Shown here: piece after piece, positions 15,101 through 28,450 of the stretch
Position numbering within the stretch: the first letter of the stretch is position 1
How the letters are laid out: each line of letters begins with the position of its first letter
Assembly: GCF_027942865.1 (NCBI RefSeq)
Contig: NC_134519.1
Span: 20,060,248 to 20,124,247, forward strand
Reading direction: 5' to 3'
Length of the DNA stretch: 64,000 nucleotides
From: Odontesthes bonariensis
Lineage: Eukaryota > Chordata > Actinopteri > Atheriniformes > Atherinopsidae
The notes under the pieces: generated by a model
The model's database searches: none
What the model saw: the letters and a program-made list of their open reading frames with translations, nothing else
Told to the model about the DNA's origin: nothing
Program-made: the position numbers and the translations under genes

Positions 15101-16256
15101 CTTACTGTCGGCATTTAAGGCACTTTACCCCCACCACCTGTCCACATGAAGAACTGTGAGTGTTGAGTCTTGGGAGACTGGATCGAGTGTAAAAACCTTT
15201 TCTTTACCACTTCCAGACAAGCAGACAAGTGCAGAGATGTGACACCACTAATAACAGGAGATAAATCAGTGGCATTGCCAAAATTGATATATGAATTAGG
15301 ATCAAGATAAAATATAATCAGAAGAAAAGAAATATCAACTTAGAATATTCAGCATTTCTCAATTTGTCCTATGTAAGCGGTGGCATCCCCATATTTTTTT
15401 TGTAGTTTCATGTGGAAACCATTCATTTCTACGTGAGTTTCAGATTCAAATTTTTCTTTAAAAAAAAAAAAAAAAAAACCTTTGAAAAGAATCTTAACAA
15501 AAGACCAAGCAGAATCTCTTGGTTTTTGGAGGTTATATTTCAACATCAGCATATTTTCTTGGCAGCATATAAAAAAAAAAAAAAAAAAAAAAAGGAAGGA
15601 AACAAAGACTACAGCTAATAACCAGTCTCTCTAGGCCGTCTCTGTACAGTGTAGGTCTGACTGATGAGATGTACCACCTTCCATTCCGTTCCCCTCAGAC
15701 ACATTTCTCCGACTTGCAATTTTTGGATCTGTTCTCAGGGTGCTCCTAGTTTCCGATTAATTAACAACTGTTCAAACGATAACAGATTAATATAAAAAAA
15801 ACAAAAAAAAAAAAACAAGAATGAGCCTCCCTTTACCTGTCCCATGTACAGAAAATAAAACTCTGACTTTTAACATCCTTTCTGGGAGGTAAAAGTATTT
15901 TTTGTACAAGTCCCCGGTGGGCCATCATCGATAAGTGATCTGCTATTTGAGGTTTTTGAACAGGAGATATGTGTATGTAGTCTGTCCTGATGTGCCTCAG
16001 TGTTCAAAGAGCTTCATTAGAACAGAACAGATTCTATTAAAAAAGGACTACATAGTGCTGAAATCTGCAGACAACTGACAAGTGGAGTGGCGGTGACAGC
16101 AGTCCATCCACAGCTGCCGTGGCACACAATGACCGGGCCTACTTCCAGAACTGAGGGTTATGGGATCGAGACCTGTATCATCGTCCCAGTTTGTTGATGA
16201 AATGGTGAGGTCTACCAGAGAAACGGACAAGCAGAAAGCAAATGTGTCTGGGAAGG
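12113..16256. other. Gene-poor stretch including the probable ubxn7 3' UTR
   Basis: No coding exon recognised. Long A/T homopolymers occur near 13558, 13870, 14827, 15461, 15570 and 15800. The part just below 16257 is presumably 3' UTR of ubxn7, but I found no convincing minus-strand AATAAA to mark its end. Confidence 0.5.
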
Positions 16257-19200
16257 CTAGTTCCTCTCCTGTACAAATACAGTCTCCTGTGGACAAAGCC
16301 CTGCCTCTTGCAGTGTGATGTCATAGTCCAAGTGGGCGAGCTTCCTCCTGGGAAAGTTGGTGACGAGTTCAAAGCGTTCATTAGGGTAACCTTTGGACTG
16401 GACATGTCTTACCAGGGCCTTGAAGGAAGAGAGTTAAATTGTATAAGAGATATCATCTGCAAAACTTGTATCAACATGCACTGTTAACCAGGCATTACAC
16501 AAAAAAGAGAAACATCATGATGTTAGCTCACCAAAAGTTTTGCTTTCGAGGACAAAGAAATCTGCTCTCTCTGTCCGTCTGGGTAACGAAGCATCAACCT
16601 GGCTTTGGGTCCTTTGAAGAGAAGAAAACAAAACTAAACATTAAATATCTTTCTAAGATGATGCAGCACCAGGACATTTACCACAGCTGTAAACCAGAAC
16701 CCAAAGCTGAAATTATTTCTTGGGTTTTGTAAAAGTATAAATCGCATACAGCATGAAATCAAATGGGTGTCTCTACACAAAGACGCCCCAATGTGTCAAC
16801 GGATTAAAATCCACAGCACACGCCTGTTAACTGTGTTTGCAGAGACTAAAGTCCAGTTTCCATAGTCTGGGTTTTCATGCACTTTCCAGTCTATACGCGT
16901 CACACAAAGGTCCAATATACAACCTTAGCGAATCACATGGGCTTGCACTACAGCAAATTAATTGCAGTGCAAAAAGGACTAAACTAAAACTGACAGTAAA
17001 ACCCAACCTTTAGCAGACCACTCTGTCTTAGAGTGAAGAGGACTCTAAGAGATCTCATCCCCCTGTCTGAGAGAGGCAGCTTGGCTGAAAAAAGTGGATA
17101 TTCAGTGGAAGGCTGCACAGCAAGGACTCATGCGTGCTCGGCTGGACCGGCCGCAGCAACGGAACACTTGTGACGAACACAGAAGAAGAGAGACTGTGCT
17201 GAATAGTAACAGCATCTTTATAGTGCTATACCTTTATATAGCAGATAGTTGTTTTCAAGTTAAAATACCCATTTATACATCCGTCCCTCCCTCCAGTTCA
17301 CATAGATTTCCCGACCTTTCCTGGTTCATGTCAGTCAGTACCACGAATCTAAGATGGGGCTCCTCTGTTGCTCTGGTTTTTTTGTAGGTCTATCCAGCCC
17401 CTCTAGAGTAGATTTAGAAGATTCTAAACTCAATTTGCAATTTGTACCAATTTGCAAATCGGTCAGGTGAGGCCAGGCTATCAAATTGCCACTTGTACAA
17501 AGCAAACTCGTCTTCCTTCGTTATATTTTTCACCAGAACCTGAAGCTTGTTTACCAAGGGGCTGTCTGAATGCTCACCAACACAAACGCTAAACACTTGA
17601 GACACATTCGCCCTCCTGTAACGCTAATCAAAGTGTTTCGGAAACGACACGACTACAAGTGGTCTTGTTTTGGAAAGGAGCCTACAGGTTTGTACTTGTC
17701 GTACCATTGTCGTCAGGACAGTCTACGTCGCAGGTTGTGGTGGTGCTTATCTTGGAGGTTCCGGCACTTTTAGTTTGTGTGGTGCAGTGGTTCCCTCCAG
17801 AATCTGCAATGGGCTGAGGGTGACGGGGACCTGCAGCCGGCGGCTCCAGGTGGTTCTTTTTGCTCTCCTCTTTCTTGTGACTGTGATTGTTTTCTTTGTA
17901 CGGAGACTTTCTGTGGGAAGAAGTAGAACTATCTGGATGAAGACGCTGCTGGGCCGCAGTGGCTGAAGGGGCTGGTGTATGTTTACTGGTAGAACTTTTC
18001 TCTTCGTGGGGTGCTGGTGTTTCACTGTCTGACCCGTCAACAGAGATTGGTCCCTCGCTGTCAGAGAAGGGCTCGGCATCTGACTCGTCCTCTGATCGGG
18101 GGGAGTCGGGGGCTTCGGGGACATTCGAGGACTCATAGTGAGTTTCCTGTAGGGAGGCTCGGATCGCCGCCTCCAGCTGGCTGTCTTCACTGGCATCAAT
18201 AAGACTCTCCTAGAACAGAAAACAGAGTGAGCAGCTGTAGAAAGCACATCAAAGAGAGTCAACCTCATACATTACTTGTGGCTGTGTAACACTTAGGTTG
18301 ATCAAGTGCTTAAAATTCATAAATACAGATAGCGAAATCTGAAGCTCTTCAACATAGCAATGATAATCAAGTCCCTCTAAAACTGATGTGACAGAGGAAT
18401 TTCAAATTGGATTGTGAAAACAGAACAGAAGAGCAGCAACACCATGAGAACTAGAGGGGGCGCATGAGATAAGACACCCACAGAGCGAGCCCTTTTGGCA
18501 GGGGGTGCTGGGCAGGATGGCCCGTCGAGCTGTCCATGCTCTGCCAGAAAGCCAGTTGCTTGCTCCAGGAACGATGCCACATCCAGCTGGTTCCACTCCA
18601 CCATTTTTTGACCTAAATTGAAGATGGTTTTAGCAGAACAAATCAACAATCATCATTTATTTAAAGACATCAAAAGCAGGGAATCGAATGGCAAAGTATT
18701 TGAGACAGGCCAGTCGTGATCTACACTGCAGATGCACACAACTTAAGCTAATGTTTGGCGCACTTTTCCTTGTTAATTGCATCGACATCTGTGTAACATT
18801 TACCTTTCCAAAATGTGTTGCTGGAAAGTATTGATAATATGCCTTTATAATATGAGGATCTCCTCTTTTTCACATAGTTACTTAAGATTGTTATAAATCT
18901 TATCTATTTAAACTCCAGCCTTTGAACTGTGGATACTATAATGTTCTGGAAAGCGTGTTTTGTTAAGCTAAACTGGCACTAACTTGTCATAAGCACTCAC
19001 CTGTGCGTGGATCAAGGATGGAAATGTAGGGAAACTTGTTCAGCTTATAGAACTGAATGTACCTTTGTCCCTCTTCACTGTCGTGATATACCTGCAAAAA
19101 AAATAAATAAATGCAGTAACATACAGAAGTGAATGTAAACCAGACAGACCTAAACTGAAAGTCTGTGAGCTGATAAGGTTTCACTCGAGTGGAAGACGAA

Positions 19201-22200
19201 CTATAGCAATTTCTTCTTTTCAGCTAGAAGGGACTGAAGGAGAATTTATGGACTGACCAAAACTACCAACAACAACTAAGTTTCCATGCAGTGATGGTTG
19301 GATATGTTCACAACCCAAACTGCTCATGATCTGTAGCTTTCTGAGACTGAAGGTCTAACATTCAAACCCACTCCTGCTGTGTGACCAGCCAGCTGTGTAG
19401 GCTATTTTGCTTATCATTCTGGATCTTTTTTCTAAATTAATCCTGTAAAATCCTGCGCCACTTTTAGCACTTATATGTATTGTCTAATATACACAAATAC
19501 GCTTTTCCTTGTTGGCTTTTTTTTCCAGTTCTTCTAGTTTAATTTTGGAGTGTACCTGTCAGGTTATCAACATCTATCCAAACTAAAGCTTCCTCGCCAT
19601 CAGCAGCAGACCTAATAGAATCACTGCTTTCAAGTTACATATTAAGATCTGACTTTGATACATTTTGGGATTATTAGTAGTCTTCCTGTATGCTGGGACG
19701 CTTTGAAAGAGACTTGAACAGCCTTCCTGTCTCATCTCTCCTGATCTTTTTAACCACACAGCTGCAATGCAACAGAGGAGAGAGGAGGAGCTAATTTGAT
19801 CAGAAATTAAACTGATGTTCATCATTTACACTCAAACAAAACAAGTGGACTTATGTGACATTAATAGTATTTATTTTTCTTTCTTTCTTTCACTAGAACA
19901 GCATGTCAGGGGCTTCAAAGAACAACCGATTGGGCCACTGATCATCACCTGCTGTTGTTTTTGCACAAGCGGAAACACTGAAGGCCTGCAACTCTCATTT
20001 AATTTGGTCTGAATGTACCACCATCTCCGTGTTGTGCATTGCCTTTGCATTAATTCACATTGTATTTCTGTTGCTATGTAGTCCCCATGTTTGAACGATA
20101 CTCACTATGCTCACTGAATAGATTGGTAATGGACTCTGAAAATGCACACCTGCCAGAATATGAAGTGTTCTCTGATGATGTTCTTCACTGCATCATTACT
20201 CCACACGTCCCTGTTCAGACACTGACACGCAAAGTCCTGAACATTCTGAATGTTGATCATCAGCCACTTGTTTTCGAGCTGTCCACAGTCTTTTGCCTAT
20301 AGGGCACAAAGCAAGAGTCAGAGTTAAGTCACAGCTCCACACTGGATTAAAAAAACTAAATGGAATGAGTACTTGTATCCGAGTTGCATATTTCATCTGC
20401 AGACTTTTAATCTGATGCTAGTAATATCTACCATAAGGTGGGGACGGGGGTACGTTTACGGCTCTATTGTGTAACCGCGTCTTAACAAAACTGTGTGAGC
20501 AGAGCTATATATGTTTAATGTATAAAATCCCAAAATTTCTTGTTAGTTCACAAATAGATATTTTGCTCTGATTGCTGAACCATTTGACCCCAAAGTCTTT
20601 CACGGTGTTCAATTTCTCCCTCACTTCCAAAAGAATCTTCTCTGAAATGCTCCTTTATACTTGAACATGTTGCTGACCTGCTGCTAACTCACCCAATTAG
20701 TTGTGAGGTTTTTTTTGTTATAGCATTACACAACTTTTCCAAGATTTTGTTACAGTTGTCCCAAATTGTTTAGAATTGTTTTGCTGCTACCACCAAAAAC
20801 TCAAAATGAGCTAAAGAGCTTTCAACACGTAAAAATAATTCTCAATTTCAACACTTGATATTTTGTTTTGTTTTTTTTGTTTTTGAACTCCAAGCAGTGC
20901 ATTTCGTTTTCTTTCAACTTAAATGGGTCTTAATTTTGGGGGAAAACCAGGTTTGGTCAGTGATTGCATACTTTGAGGGCCTTCACACTTTTACCTGGTT
21001 TCACACATTCATTTGAAAGTTCAGTCCAACTGATGAAAAGTGTCCTATGAGTGACATTTACCGTCTCAAAGCTGCCTTTGTGCATGAGCTCAATGGGAGG
21101 ACGGAAAAGGTCTGCCAGAGTGCTAAGTTTCTTATCCACTGTTGCGCCGTTACGCAGCTCCTGTTCCTGGCGAACTAGTAAAGAAAACCATTCAAAAACA
21201 GGAAGTCAACACGACCAAACAGAAAGCTTGTGAGAGAATTCTTTTGTCGATTGTTATCGAGCAATATTAGCTTTCGACAGACACAACCAGTCCAATTCTT
21301 TAAGCTCGAAAAACTCAAAGACATACTCACTTGTTTCTGTTTGGAAGTCTCTGAAACCATCAAATATGGACCGAGCAGGCCGTCTTCGCTTTGGCACTTA
21401 ATTCATGACGGAAACATAAACAAAAGTCACTTTAATCAGGGAATTTTAAGACCAGCTCATGAAAACTCTTTTTTTGCATGAGGTGGGAAAAGAGAAGAAG
21501 CATTAGAATACCTCCAAATAATGACTCTGGTTCCACTAGTATGTCTTGTTTCTGAGGAATGGGTGCTCGCACTTCACTGAGACAGAAGGCAAAATACACA
21601 AACTAATAAACAGAGTGATCAAGGGCACAGCATTCAATATCAATCAAGTTGCAAACACTGCATCTCCGATTCTGTTATGTCACTTGTGGCAAGTCACTGG
21701 GATGAAAAAAAAAACCCAACAACTTCTTTTTGACAGTAAAACATAGACATAAAAGGTCAGTTTTCGTTTTGTTGGGAACAGGAATGTGGAAATAAATATG
21801 TGCTCACTCTGTCGGTGGAGCTCTGCTGCTTGACGCTGCTGAGCTGGAGCTGGTGCTGGGCTCCTCTACTATCCCCCCTCCATCCAGAAACATGGTCACT
21901 GCCATCTCCAGATTGTTGTTGCATGCTTCAAGCATATGCTTTCCTACGCTCTCTGTGGCTCCTGAAAGCATATTGGGAAAAACCTTTTTAAAAAGCCAAA
22001 GTTTCCACCTGAGCAGTGGAGACATTTCTTTAACTTATGATAACAATAATGGTATATGCTCTCAGTATTGATTGATCCTGACTATTAATTGGTTAAGATC
22101 CTGTGGAAGTGTACGTTACACTGTGAAAGCAAAGCCAAGTAAAAATCAATGCCATCATTCAAACAGAACATCATGAAATCATTAACACTGTATAAGATTT

Positions 22201-23496
22201 CTGAAAATAATTCTAATAATCTATAATGTTTCTGTTTAAGGGCATAACATTAATAATCATCATTTGATTCCTTGCCTCTTTTAGAGGACTGCTGAATTTC
22301 TTCATTTAGCAATTTGTGAGAAACGCACAGATGAAATTCACTTAATGCAAGTATCCTGAGCAAGTATTGGTTTGTTAAAAACTTATTAATTGAAGTTTCA
22401 ACGCAGATGCTTTTCCTGTAATATGCAACAACGGTTTGGCTCATTAAGTGTAGATATGCAGTTCATTTTAGACGGATTACCAGATATCCAACGAGTTTTT
22501 GCAATGTGACTTGAACACAGTGCCATGACTTAAACTGAAGCATGTGATTTACGGATCAAGTAAAAAAAAAAAAAAAAAATGCAACTTGTTTAAAGGGTTG
22601 TGGTTGCCTTTGGTAAATAGAAAGACATTATCTCGCCGAAAACACCCGAAAAACCGTCAAATGTCTTCCAATCCTATATCGCCACCATCAATGGAAATAT
22701 GAACCTATGACGCATGCAAGGAAACACGACGCGAGAATGAAGCTGTAGTTTTTTTTAAGGATTTAAAACCTTGTAACTCGTACTACGATCTCTCCGTCTG
22801 TACTGCGCATGTCCGTTTCACTTTCCAACCCCGGCAGCTTCTGAGCGGTGTCCTGTCCTATTTTACGATAAATAACTTCAACTAAAATACTGTCCGTCGT
22901 GTCAAAGCGCTCATAAATTATTTTATACCTTTGTATTGCAATTTGAGACAAAAACAATGTCTTTTGAAGTGTCGTTTGTGTCAGAGTCACTACGAGGATG
23001 ACAGTAACACAACATGAAGCCTGGCTGGTGATGAAGAAGGGGAATGTTGTACAGCCGACGTCCATTCCACACTCCCAGACAACAAGCCATGCAAAAAGAG
23101 CATTAAATCTATTCAAGGCTTACGAAATAATGTCTGTTATACGCATCTAGAAGAAAATAGGATATATTTCAGCGAGCGTGGAAGATAAAATTCCAAGCCG
23201 GTGGCTTTAAAACCTCTTTCGGAGTCTTTCACCAGAGTTATGCTAAAAACTGGCTATGCTTTTCCCCTCTGCAAAGCATTGACAGCGCAGAAGCAAGAGG
23301 AAGACTTACCGCCCATTTTCCTTACCTGCGTACTAATTATATGTGTTCTGGGGGGAAAGAGCTATTCCTATATGAACATCTAAATCAACCCAATAGTTCA
23401 AACGCATTACAAAAGGTTATTTTTACCTGTTATTGCTGTGAATTGTTGTATTAACCCGTTCACCCCCGGAGCTGAGGTATCTCCGAGCGCCGCCAT
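16257..23496 (-). CDS. ubxn7: UBX domain-containing protein 7 (p97/VCP adaptor)
   Basis: Adaptor linking the p97 ATPase to cullin-RING ligases and their ubiquitylated substrates. Eleven coding exons in order: 23496-23427, 21961-21808, 21576-21512, 21396-21331, 21174-21062, 20296-20150, 19091-19001, 18612-18482, 18209-17705, 16611-16532 and 16418-16257; phases close and give 527 residues (human is near 490). Order of domains: N-terminus MAALGDTSAPG; UBA near residues 24-65 (ATESVGKHMLEACNNNLE); UAS thioredoxin-like domain near 120-250 (NKWLMINIQNVQDFACQCL); one UIM near 286-303 (EDSQLEAAIQASLQE), which in the human protein binds neddylated cullin; a Ser-rich acidic linker; and a UBX domain from about 448 with the p97-binding FPR at 496-498. 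The large linker exon makes it longer than the human protein. The start codon lies in a CG-rich context just after the promoter sites. Confidence 0.96.
21962..23426 (-). other. ubxn7 intron 1
   Basis: The largest intron in ubxn7. It contains a poly-A run near 22561-22579 and short open frames of no recognised family. No nested gene or transposon identified. Confidence 0.7.
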
Positions 23497-23524
23497 CTTA
23501 CCGCCACAAACAACAACATAGAGC

Positions 23525-23538
23525 TAGCGCATGCGCTA
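23525..23538. promoter_or_regulatory. NRF1-like palindrome in the ubxn7 promoter
   Basis: TAGCGCATGCGCTA is a perfect 14-bp palindrome containing GCGCATGCGC, the NRF1 consensus, 29 bp upstream of the ubxn7 start codon. NRF1 sites are typical of TATA-less housekeeping promoters, and no TATA box is seen here. This close to the ATG it may overlap the transcription start. Confidence 0.65.
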
Positions 23539-23600
23539 CGCCGTCTTTTCCCCACCGTGTGGCGCGGCGCGAGCCACATGCGTAACCACAAGCAGGTGCT

Positions 23601-23619
23601 GCATCATGGGTAATGTAGT
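23601..23619 (-). promoter_or_regulatory. ZNF143/Staf-like site upstream of ubxn7
   Basis: On the minus strand the bases read ACTACATTACCCATGATGC, one base or so from the ZNF143 (SBS) consensus ACTACAATTCCCAKRATGC. It lies about 105 bp upstream of the ubxn7 ATG. ZNF143 sites often sit beside NRF1 sites in housekeeping promoters. Confidence 0.6.
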
Positions 23620-23639
23620 GAACTTTTTTAACCGATTTA

Positions 23640-26600
23640 CAGCTCATTATATGATGTTATATGGTAATAGTTCATCTGGTAACTTATTCTACCGTATAAA
23701 ATACTTGTTAGGGATTCCTCAAAATGCAGACAAAATGCGCTCATAATATTCAACATCCATATGTCAGGTTTTGCTGTGTATTCTCCAAAATGGGACGCCT
23801 TTTCAGAGGGTGTTCATTTTTGTGGCTGCTGTTTTCAGCCCACATGGCCACATGAAGATCGGTTTCTAAAAATGTCAGTCTTGAAAGTTAACTGTAAATA
23901 GGAATAAATCAAATCTGCATTATAAATGAAACATGGGAAAAAGGGCGAATTTTTCAAAATTTAACAGATTGGTACATTTTTTTTATCTTCTGGTATTTTT
24001 TAACAACTTTTCACAAGATGTAATACATGACTCTACAGTTCTGACTATAGGCTATGTGCAGCACCTTGGACTTTTCTACATTTCCTGTTGGTTGCTATCA
24101 GTTTGAAGAAAATTTTGTCTTAGTGACTAAGCGTGTCAGTATACTGTTATTGATCATAACTGTGGTTGTAAAAAGCGTGTTAAAAAGGTACATTTGGATT
24201 TTTATGCCGGTACACGCTGTAAAATTGTTTTCTTTGTATGGCACATTTTTTAATTCGATTTGACTTCAAATCTTTCTAAATTCTTTTCCCCACAATGTTG
24301 TGCTGTGGTGATTGTGGTAGCCCTAATGGTACCTGACACCATTTGCTGTGCCAGTTTTTATTTGAAATACAAACATTCAGAGGGTATCATGCGGTAAACA
24401 CAGACCATGGATGCAGTCTGTACGCAGGCAAAAAAAAAGTCCATTGTCACAATTTGTGTGGGTTTTGGTGGTTTATTACTTCATTGCAAGCAAACTCTCT
24501 CCTGCTGCTTCTCTTGCCCTGGTAAAAAGTAACAACAGACACCCATCCAGGTGCATGCTGGTCCTATACCTGCCTACCTTCTTATGGGGTGCATGAATCC
24601 TCAACAGGCCCATTCTTTCTATGAAAACCTAACTAAATGGGTACCAGCAGCATTTCTTTTAACCAAACATCTGAAGTATCCTGAGCATTAACACAAAACA
24701 AAGTGCAGTTAACAAAAATAGATGAACTGCTACTACAGTTAATATAACTACTTTTCTGGGTCAAATTTTGAGTGAACAAACTTCCATTTGGTCTTCCTTC
24801 ATTTGTCTTCTTTTAAACATGCAGATTTGCCAACTTATGATATAAACAACGAGGGGACGAATTCCTTACGCAATTCAGCTGGTCTTCATTTTATGTAGAT
24901 TGAATTTCACTTCCACAAATAAAGAAGCTAGACCAACAACTTTAATTCAGTTATTTTAAACTCTGCAATGCTACCAGTCTCACAGAGTTGTATATTATTT
25001 GGTTGGGTATTAATAGCCATGAACGAATAGGCTTTAAGACTTAGCCATATGATCACATAATGTTGAATCAAGCTTCAATAAAATGCACTATTTTCAGTCA
25101 TGTAAATTGAATGAACTAAAATCACTTAGATTCGCTTCTTAAGAGTCCTTTTATTGTTATCTGCATAATACATTCAGTCTGAAAACAGCGTCGACCAAGT
25201 CCAAAAACCCAAAGACTCAGTTCTGACAAGGAGCTGAAAGCAGTTTATGGATAGGCTCCTCCAGTGGCAAAAGACATTTTGTTATTCTAATTCGATAACT
25301 CACACGAATCCGTTGTGTTGCCTGGCGTAAATGTAACAGTTGAATAATTCACTTTACAAAGGGAGGGTGGTGATGGCACTGGCTCTACGACATGAGATGT
25401 CCAATCTAGATTCACAAATACACAGCGTGGCACTTCAAATTCCACCGGCCAAAAGCAGACTCATTTCAGTTGATCTGAAAATAACATAAAATTACATTTC
25501 AAACAGGAATGCACAACCTTCTCGCCAATAGTCTCGTGTGGGCTCATAATTGATCTACAAATGAATTTTGGATGAGGTCACTAACATGAACACTAAAAAG
25601 CCTAATTTAAAAAGTTTGAACCATCTAATATATAAAAAAAGAACTATTCTACAATATAAACCAGGTTTTATATATTTGTCTTCCTTGCCCATAAAGGGAA
25701 ATCAATGATCATTTTAGGGTGCTTTGATTGTTAAAAGGCCAGTGATTTATAAAAATTTGAGTTATTAGACCACAAAGGTCAGAGAGAGCACCTGGTTTAA
25801 TGCTCTTCATCTAAACTAATGCATTGAACTTTGATGCTTCATTATTATATTTATACGTGACCTTTCAGACCTGAGGTGGGGAACCATTTTACATATAAAA
25901 GAGATGCAACTTTGTTGGGTTTTTTTTTTTAGCAATAACATCGGGTAAATTATGAGCATCCAGAGATTATATACAGGAGGCCATCAGAGTAATTAATTTA
26001 ATGATCACCTCACTGTTTGATCTAAGCAATAAAATGGCAACTAGTCAATAAATTTACACAAATTCATATCATTAAGTACCCCTGATCTTTGTACATTTGA
26101 ATCTTTTTAAATACCCAAATGTGCTTAGAAATTGTCTGCCAACATGAAGTAGCTTATCTTACATTAGTAAACACTTTGTGAGAACAGTAGATCCATAAGA
26201 ATATAAATTCTATTCAAATACAATCTACATTTAACTGTTACCTGTTCACATAAAGTTTCTGATATTTTCTTTTTTTTAAAAGTAAAAGAGAACAAAAGCT
26301 GTAAATCAGTGATGTATTTAAAGTAAAAAAAAAAAAAAAAAGACCGTACCACTGATTACAAAAACTTTTTTTTTTTTACTTTTTACATTCTCATTAGTTT
26401 TCGTTTGCTGCAGAGGTCACTCTCGCTAATCAGCAAATGAATCTATGAGCTGCAAAGCGTTTGGGTGACCAACGGATTTGGTGGCTGTGCCGGTTTATGT
26501 AAGCAATACATCAGTTATGGAGTTAATTTAAATCGGCGAAATGTCTTTAGGCTTCAAGTTAGACGTGCCTCTCACTGTCAAGTTTAACACCGGGGGGGAG

Positions 26601-26750
26601 CAGGACTGTTTTGAAATGTGTTGAAGCCTGAAAAGGAAAAAAAATTAAAAAATAAATAAAACTAGAAAAATCTAAATATGTACTAAGTAACTTTTTTTTT
26701 TCCTTTTTTCCTCTCTAACCAACTTTCTCTTTAATCTCAACTTTGAATTG
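23640..26750. other. Intergenic stretch upstream of ubxn7 and downstream of ppp1r7
   Basis: No coding exons recognised. The distal 3' UTR of ppp1r7 may extend into the upper part, because a second minus-strand AATAAA lies at 25149-25154. The rest is AT-rich with homopolymers near 25920, 26324 and 26368. Confidence 0.45.
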
Positions 26751-26754
26751 GTCT

Positions 26755-26760
26755 TTTATT
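26755..26760 (-). terminator. Candidate poly(A) signal of ppp1r7
   Basis: Minus-strand AATAAA about 490 bp after the ppp1r7 stop codon. A further copy at 25149-25154 could serve a longer transcript. Which one is used cannot be told from sequence. Confidence 0.4.
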
Positions 26761-27245
26761 CATCACATAGACAACGGCATAATTCTGTCCAACCAATAGA
26801 AATAAATCCCCCAAAAAAGTCCCTAAAAATAGTAATAATGCCACCTTTTGCTCTAACATGGCAACTTCGATAATGTGATCAATAGATCGATTTCCCCATT
26901 TTCCTGATGGTCACTGCATGATTGGGGATCCAAGCTGGATCTCACATGTAAAATAAGAAAAGAAGCAGAGTCCAGAGGGAAAATGAGGAAATGAGCGTGG
27001 GGCAGTTTTTAATTTTCACAGTTCCATCTTAATAAATAAAAGCTTCCACACAACAGCATAGATCGAGGTTTGAATGAGTGCATACATGCATACCGTGAGC
27101 GAGTTTCCTGTTGGAATGTGTTCTGTGTGTGGAGTGACTACATTAGATTTAGTGAGGCTGTGTTTTTGTAGGCAGGGCAGGCAGGGAGGAGGTGGTGGTG
27201 GTGGTGGGGCACTATGAGGTCGGCAGGTGGATCGTACACTGCAGT

Positions 27246-28415
27246 TTAGAAGCGGATAAAGGTAGCGTCGATCTGGCGCACACTGGGCAGCGCCAGCATG
27301 ATCTTTCTTCGGTACTGCGGATCTTTCTGTAGAGGGTTCCTTTCAAGGTAGACCGTCTCCAGAGTCTTGGCATTCTTCAGCTCATCAAGATCGGACCAGT
27401 TGTCGATCTGATTATCGTTCATCTGAAGGAAGATTCAAAGACAACAGGGAAATCAGGCTTATCGTACTTTGAATTAAAAAAAAAAAAAAAAAAAAAAAAA
27501 GTTTTACAACAATAGTCTTGATCTAAACTCAAATAATCAATCCAACATTTACCACACAGAGTTATACGTAAATGTTTGAGCATCACTAGGCCAAAAAAAA
27601 AAAAAAAAAAGGAATGTGAGCTCTGCAAAGGACAAACGATACCTCCATTGAAACCCTGTTTTCTCCACCAAGGCCCAGTGGATTGATACCCCACCATTCT
27701 TGTGCCAAACGTTCAGGGCAGAGTGCCTCTGCATTCATGTGAGGGTTTACTTCCTGTAAAGCTGGCCAGTAGACATCCAGCTTTTTCTGAATCTTCTTGG
27801 TATTCTCACACTATGACAAGCAAGATGTCGCAAATTGCAGTCTGAAAGCACCGCCACATCTTTTATAGCCTTCCCCTGCTTTCAAAGGTTGAGTTAGCTT
27901 CATTTTCAGGCGCTCAGACAATTGTTAAGGAGGTGCTCACGCTTGTGAAGACTTACAAGAATAAAGCAATCAAATATTGTATCAGCAATTAAATATTCAT
28001 CAGATCGTGATCACGTTCAGAGGTAGGCGCAGCATTTTCAGAAAAGAAATACCCACCCTAATGACCATTTCAAATGAAGCATAACGGTGCCGAGAAATGT
28101 TCTGTATACGTGCCTCAATTAGTTTGGATAACCATCAAATAAAAATCAATTCTTTAAAATATAAAAAGGAAAGTCTGCAGAAAACTGATAGATTAACAAC
28201 AAGGCCATTTAAAATTCATGAACATAAGGACAAAGGCAATGATTTGGATGGCCATTACATCACTTCAGCGTCCCAAACTGCAGAGTGAAATACATCGAGA
28301 GAAAAAGCCTTTGAAGGCATGTTGACCTGTGGGAAGCTCACTAATCCCCAAAGTTACCTTGAAGTTGAATATAATAAACTATTTGGGAGGGTAGGACCCC
28401 TACTTGTAGTATTGT

Positions 28416-28450
<35 letters not shown>

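Noticed and set aside
22763-23116. 117-codon minus-strand open frame in ubxn7 intron 1
   Set aside because: The UBXN7 coding phase passes directly from exon 1 to the UBA exon, and the frame has no recognisable domain.
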